DNA of 10,593 nt from Flavobacteriales bacterium UBA4660 (lineage in GTDB: Bacteria > Bacteroidota > Bacteroidia > Flavobacteriales_D > Sanyastnellaceae): the NCBI GenBank assembly GCA_002405435.1, contig DHLU01000128.1, positions 1 through 10,593 on the forward strand, written 5' to 3'. The notes under the pieces are model-generated. The model was not told the origin of the DNA, ran no database searches, and saw only the letters and a program-made list of their open reading frames with translations. Positions 7,123-10,593 of this stretch are shown here, in pieces. Position 1 is the first letter of the stretch. The number at the start of each line of letters is the position of its first letter. The translations under genes were made by a program, and so were the position numbers.

Positions 7123-9941
7123 AGTTGCTGTCGAAATACCTGAGCGGTGTTTTTGCCATAGTGGTCATCCAGGCCACCGGGCAATTTATTGACGTGCCCG
7201 CTGCGAACGGGATTGTCAACATCAATGAAGGCACTTTCGATGGCAATGGAGTAAGTTTTTATGACTTCAATGACGATGGCCTTGATGACATCACGCTGGC
7301 CAACGGCGCCGACGGCCTGTTGTTCTACCAAAACAACGGCGGCACTTACAGCCAGGTTAGTTTCAATATCCAGCCCCCGGTGGGTTACCATATTGTGATG
7401 GTGTTATGGGCCGACTATGATAACGATGGAGATCCTGATATGCTGACTACGCAACTCGGCGGCAGGCTGCAGTTGTGGGAAAATGACGGGGCATTTTCCT
7501 TCACGGACATAGGTGCAGTGGCCGGGCTCGATGCGACCTTCAAGGAATTCTGGGGTGCTGCGTGGTGCGACTACGACCATGACGGATTTCTCGACCTCTA
7601 CGTGGCCAAGTATTATGATGAACTAAACGACCTTAACCAGGATCACAAGGGACTGCTCTACCACAGCAACGGTGACGGCACGTTTACGGATGTAACGGTG
7701 AGTGCGGGGGTGGACCTGATGCCGCGGGCTATATTCCAGCCTGTCTTTTTTGACTACGACATGGACGGCTGGGAAGACCTTTTTCTGGTGATAGACCGCA
7801 ACGCATGGATCAATGAGATGTTCAGAAACAACGGCAATGGCACCTTCACCAAGGTTACGGTGGCGGTGGGCCTCAACCACGCCTTCGACGCGATGAGCGG
7901 CACAGTGGATGATTTTGACAACGACGGGGATATTGATTTGTACGTAACCAACGGCCTGCCCGGCAACAGGCTGTACCGGCAAAATGCTGACCATACGTTT
8001 ACCAATATTGCGGTTAGTGCAGGTGTGACCGTGAACCAGATCTGCTGGGGAGCCCTGTGGCTTGACTACGACAACAACACGCTGCAGGATCTCTATGTGG
8101 CTACAACGAGTTCTACCTTTGGTTTTGGTCCGCAGCAAAACCGGTTTTTCATCAACCAGGGGGGCGGTTTATTCACCGACGGCACCACCACCGTGGGCAT
8201 GCTGGGCGACAACTATCCGACCTTTTGCGTAGCTATGGGTGATGTCAACAATGACGGATACTATGACCTGGTGTACAACTGCAATGATCCGTTTCCTTCC
8301 AGGCTTTGGCAGAATGACGGCGGCAGCAACCATTACCTCAGCGTAGATCTTGAAGGGGTCTATTCCAACCGCGACGGCATCGGGAGCATGATCCATTGTT
8401 ATGCGGGAGGCGCTCATTACATACGGTTTACCTGCAGCGGAGAAAACCTGGCGGGTCAAAATAGCGACAAGGAAATTTTCGGGTTGGGCAGCGTAGCGTC
8501 GGTAGACTCCCTGGTGGTGGAATGGAACAGCGGCATAGTCGACAAATTTTATGGTCTCGGGGTAAACCAGTTCCTGCATATCGTGGAAGGCTCGAGCCAG
8601 GCGACCCTTTCACTTACCGGTGACTACAGTATCTGCGCTGGCGACAGCCTTTACGTGCAGGCAAGTGCCCTGTTGCCCTATGCCTGGAATACGGGCTCTG
8701 ATGAAGAAGGGCGCTGGCTTTCGGAGGAGGGTGTGTACTTTATTACTGCATCGCTGGGAGATATGACGTTTACCAGTGACTCAGTAAACTTGTCTTTCTA
8801 TCCACCTGCTGCCTTTGAGGTGACAGTAGTTGACCAGCAGTGTCCGGGTGTTGCGGACGCATGGGCATCGATCAACTTTGAATCGGACGAACCGGCTTCG
8901 GTCACATGGTCAAGCGGTGAAACGGTTTTGGGTATCGGTCCGCTTTGGCCGGGAGATTTTTCTTTTACCGGAACAGATGCCAACGGGTGCACTTTCTGGG
9001 GTGAGGTGTTGGTCGGGGAGGCGGTACCCTTTACAGACACTGTAGAAGTGGATCATGTGCATTGCGCGGGTATTGATGACGGGATGGCTTCGCTAAGTCT
9101 GGTCAATGCCGAGCCGGCCAGTGTGTTGTGGAGTAACGGTACGACTGACTTTGCAGCGTCCGGATTGGGCCCTGGTATTTACCTCTATGAGGGACTCACT
9201 ACGTTGGGATGTACCTTTTCCGGATCGGCATGGGTTGAGCCGGCAGATACGCTGCAGGCGGCGGTGCAGGTGACCGATGTTCACTGCAACGGGGCGGATT
9301 CAGGGGTAGCCGAACTGACCATTACCGGGGGCCAGGCCCCTCATACGCCAGACTGGGGAGAGTGGGATCCGGCTGCTCTCACCGCGGGCACTTATACCGT
9401 TGTGGTTTTGGATGCGTACGCCTGTGCAGACACGGTGCAGTTTGTGGTGCATGAACCACCGGCTATCAGCCTCAGTGTGGTCACGGAAGATGCACAGGAG
9501 TCGGGTGCGGGAGGCACGGTGACGGCAACCGTATCAGGGGGCGTTCCGCCCTACCAGTACGACTGGGGCAGTGGACCTACCGGAGAGGAGTTGCTGACCG
9601 GTCTTGAGGCAGGTGATTATCTGCTCACGGTTATAGACGCCGCCAGTTGCGCGGCCTTTACGCTGTTTACCATTGGCCTGATTCCGGGTGTGCCTGATGC
9701 AGTGTCTTCCCGGGCGGTGATCACCCTTGAGGGAGAGGGGCAATATGTGCTGACCTTTGCGTCACCTGGCCTGCGCGATATGCTGATCAGCAACGCCGAA
9801 GGCCGTATGGTTACAGTCATACAATCGGCAGAGCGCTCGGTCAGGCTCGATCTCAGCAGGGAAGCGCCCGGCATCTACCTGGTAGTGTTACGCGACGCGA
9901 TGGGCAGGGCACGTGATACCTTCCGGCTGTTGCGCCCCTGA
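7119..9941 (+). CDS. Paralogous secreted FG-GAP/ASPIC-UnbV protein with SprB-like repeats and divergent T9SS-like C-terminus
   Basis: This 940-residue protein is a tandem paralog of the upstream gene, whose stop it overlaps by 4 bp (ATGA at 7119-7122), so translation is probably coupled. A signal peptide covers about residues 1-21. Calcium-loop motifs begin at D49, D99, D151, D212, D265, D316 and D375, the first six at exactly the same positions as in the first protein. The ASPIC/UnbV domain is at about 404-489 with NRDGIGS (417-423) and FGLG (454-457). An Ig-like part follows at about 503-560. SprB-like repeats at about 566-853 have diverged, two of them sharing EPASV-x-WS-x-G (591-600, 665-674). 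The C-terminal domain (860-940) keeps the EGR turn, LDL and PGIYLV elements of T9SS type A domains but lacks the PNP motif and the usual lysine near the end (closing FRLLRP). Likely role is a surface or secreted binding protein partnered with its neighbour; the ligand is unknown. Confidence 0.91.
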   Translation: MKLLSKYLSGVFAIVVIQATGQFIDVPAANGIVNINEGTFDGNGVSFYDFNDDGLDDITLANGADGLLFYQNNGGTYSQVSFNIQPPVGYHIVMVLWADYDNDGDPDMLTTQLGGRLQLWENDGAFSFTDIGAVAGLDATFKEFWGAAWCDYDHDGFLDLYVAKYYDELNDLNQDHKGLLYHSNGDGTFTDVTVSAGVDLMPRAIFQPVFFDYDMDGWEDLFLVIDRNAWINEMFRNNGNGTFTKVTVAVGLNHAFDAMSGTVDDFDNDGDIDLYVTNGLPGNRLYRQNADHTFTNIAVSAGVTVNQICWGALWLDYDNNTLQDLYVATTSSTFGFGPQQNRFFINQGGGLFTDGTTTVGMLGDNYPTFCVAMGDVNNDGYYDLVYNCNDPFPSRLWQNDGGSNHYLSVDLEGVYSNRDGIGSMIHCYAGGAHYIRFTCSGENLAGQNSDKEIFGLGSVASVDSLVVEWNSGIVDKFYGLGVNQFLHIVEGSSQATLSLTGDYSICAGDSLYVQASALLPYAWNTGSDEEGRWLSEEGVYFITASLGDMTFTSDSVNLSFYPPAAFEVTVVDQQCPGVADAWASINFESDEPASVTWSSGETVLGIGPLWPGDFSFTGTDANGCTFWGEVLVGEAVPFTDTVEVDHVHCAGIDDGMASLSLVNAEPASVLWSNGTTDFAASGLGPGIYLYEGLTTLGCTFSGSAWVEPADTLQAAVQVTDVHCNGADSGVAELTITGGQAPHTPDWGEWDPAALTAGTYTVVVLDAYACADTVQFVVHEPPAISLSVVTEDAQESGAGGTVTATVSGGVPPYQYDWGSGPTGEELLTGLEAGDYLLTVIDAASCAAFTLFTIGLIPGVPDAVSSRAVITLEGEGQYVLTFASPGLRDMLISNAEGRMVTVIQSAERSVRLDLSREAPGIYLVVLRDAMGRARDTFRLLRP
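7236..8324 (+). repeat. Seven FG-GAP/VCBS propeller repeats of the second paralog
   Basis: The repeats match those of the first paralog blade for blade. Loops include DFNDDGLDD, DYDNDGDPD, DYDHDGFLD, DYDMDGWED, DFDNDGDID and DVNNDGYYD. Blade 6 (8064-8090) again reads DYDNNT-x-QD without the DG. A 17-nt string, GACGGCTGGGAAGACCT, in blade 4 is identical between the two genes, consistent with an old tandem duplication. Confidence 0.85.
8814..9677 (+). repeat. SprB-like repeats of the second paralog
   Basis: About four units of 70-75 codons begin with V-x-x-x-x-C-x-G and end near a GC or AC pair, as in QQCPG (573-577), VHCAG (647-651) and VHCNG (721-725). The last unit has SGGVPPY (806-812) but no leading Cys. 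They are less regular than in the first paralog. Confidence 0.65.
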
Positions 9942-9943
9942 TA

Positions 9944-9951
9944 TACCTTTG
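9944..9951 (+). promoter_or_regulatory. Candidate -7 box for the small membrane protein gene
   Basis: TACCTTTG matches the TAnnTTTG consensus three bases after the stop codon of the second paralog and 27 nt before the ATG at 9978. No -33 TTTG occurs at standard spacing, so the call rests on the -7 box alone. Read-through from the upstream operon is the alternative. Confidence 0.4.
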
Positions 9952-9977
9952 TTCATTATTAAATTATTTTGAAGACC

Positions 9978-10475
9978 ATGGAGAAATCAACACCCAATAA
10001 AATCGGTACCACCAAGCTGGTGGCAATCGTTGCGCTCTGTTTTGCTTTGGGGCTGACGGCCGCTTTTCTGTACAACTCAGGCAGCGCAGGTTCTGGCGCA
10101 GGGAAGGGTAACGCGGTCGACCGGTATCAGGTGAACAAGGCTGCGGCTGGAAACAAACCGGCCTTGGGTATAACCGTGCCTCCAATGGCGACCATGGGTG
10201 ATGTGCAGGAATACATGCGCATAGTGGGCAAAACGCCTATACCTGTTGACTATATCGTTCCGGAGTATATTGATGCATCGCCGAATTATGATGAAGCGAT
10301 GCAGATACTCAACGAACGTTTCCCTGACTTTTCCAATAAAGAAGGCAGTGACCTGATTAAGGCGGTATGGGACCAGCCCTTGCGCTTTCAGGCGATGATA
10401 CTGGAGAACAAGGCGGCCCGGTTAAAATACAGGCCCGAACTTCAGTATGATTCCACCTTTGTGAAGCAGCGCTGA
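9978..10475 (+). CDS. Small single-pass membrane protein of unknown function
   Basis: I do not recognise a family. The 165-residue product has a short charged N-terminus, one hydrophobic helix at about residues 13-32, a Gly/Ser/Ala-rich linker (34-45) and a soluble part of about 120 residues with many aromatic and acidic residues (for example DYIVPEYID, 91-99). The lack of a clear cleavage site after the helix suggests an N-terminal inner-membrane anchor with the C-terminal part in the periplasm. The ATG at 9978 is chosen over an in-frame TTG three codons upstream (9969) because it is the stronger start codon and the helix is fully kept. There is no good Shine-Dalgarno. It lies 36 bp after the second secreted-protein gene on the same strand and is followed by a terminator, so it may be the last gene of that transcription unit or a separate gene. 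Confidence 0.8.
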   Translation: MEKSTPNKIGTTKLVAIVALCFALGLTAAFLYNSGSAGSGAGKGNAVDRYQVNKAAAGNKPALGITVPPMATMGDVQEYMRIVGKTPIPVDYIVPEYIDASPNYDEAMQILNERFPDFSNKEGSDLIKAVWDQPLRFQAMILENKAARLKYRPELQYDSTFVKQR

Positions 10476-10570
10476 TGGGTGCAGATACTTCCTGCGCGCA
10501 AGCGAACTGACATGGAAGATGGGTTTGTCTTCTGCCTGTTTTTGCCGCCTATTCAGGACCGGACAACAAA

Positions 10571-10593
10571 AAACCCGCCACGGGGGCGGGTTT
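10571..10593 (+). terminator. Intrinsic terminator, possibly bidirectional
   Basis: A perfect 9-bp stem pairs AAACCCGCC (10571-10579) with GGCGGGTTT (10585-10593) around a 5-nt ACGGG loop. The T run reaches the window edge and an A run (10568-10573) precedes it, so it could terminate transcription from both sides. It lies 95 bp after the stop of the small membrane protein gene. Confidence 0.8.

Noticed and set aside
4318..9941. Possible toxin or contact-dependent effector with diversifying C-terminus
   Set aside because: No toxin domain or adjacent immunity gene is visible; both C-termini align with T9SS-like sorting domains.
9969..9977. TTG start three codons upstream for the small membrane protein
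   Set aside because: It is a rarer start codon with no ribosome-binding signal; ATG at 9978 keeps the full membrane helix.
10515..10532. Small GAAGA/TCTTC hairpin before a T run near 10539-10543
   Set aside because: The stem is only 5 bp with an 8-nt loop and six bases separate it from the T run; the strong hairpin at 10571-10593 is the better terminator.

Overview
The window looks like a chromosomal segment of a Bacteroidota bacterium, probably a GC-richer member of or near Flavobacteriales. The evidence is two large secreted proteins with SprB-type repeats and type IX secretion (T9SS)-like C-termini, promoter boxes matching the Bacteroidota TAnnTTTG consensus just upstream of start codons, and a general lack of Shine-Dalgarno sequences. 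Genus cannot be named from the sequence alone.

Left third, minus strand (1-4142): carA (carbamoyl-phosphate synthase small subunit), then 12 bp later eno (enolase), then after 87 bp a secreted M1-family metallopeptidase whose 3' end lies beyond the left edge. carA and eno form a tight transcription unit behind a good promoter at 4153-4185. The peptidase follows two small hairpins and may be read through or independently expressed. The pair couples pyrimidine/arginine precursor supply with glycolysis by position only; no functional link is implied.

Divergent intergenic region (4143-4317): carries the carA promoter on the minus strand, with a perfect palindrome in its spacer, and a -7-type box on the plus strand for the next operon.

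Right two thirds, plus strand (4318-9941): two tandem paralogous genes overlapping by 4 bp (ATGA). Each encodes a roughly 935-residue exported protein with the same layout: signal peptide, seven FG-GAP/VCBS calcium-loop repeats predicted to form a seven-bladed propeller, an ASPIC/UnbV (CRTAC1-type) domain, an Ig-like segment, about four SprB-type repeats and a T9SS-like C-terminal domain. The propeller motifs sit at identical residue positions in the two proteins through blade 6, whereas the C-terminal halves have diverged. The pair is probably a secreted or surface-attached adhesin or binding-protein pair made from one mRNA.

Right end (9978-10593): a small single-pass membrane protein of unknown function, then a terminator hairpin that reaches the last base of the window.

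No rRNA, tRNA, CRISPR array, insertion sequence or phage gene was seen. No gene-free stretch exceeds 300 bases. I found no clear evidence of a wholly new system; the tandem CRTAC1-like/SprB pair is the most interesting content.
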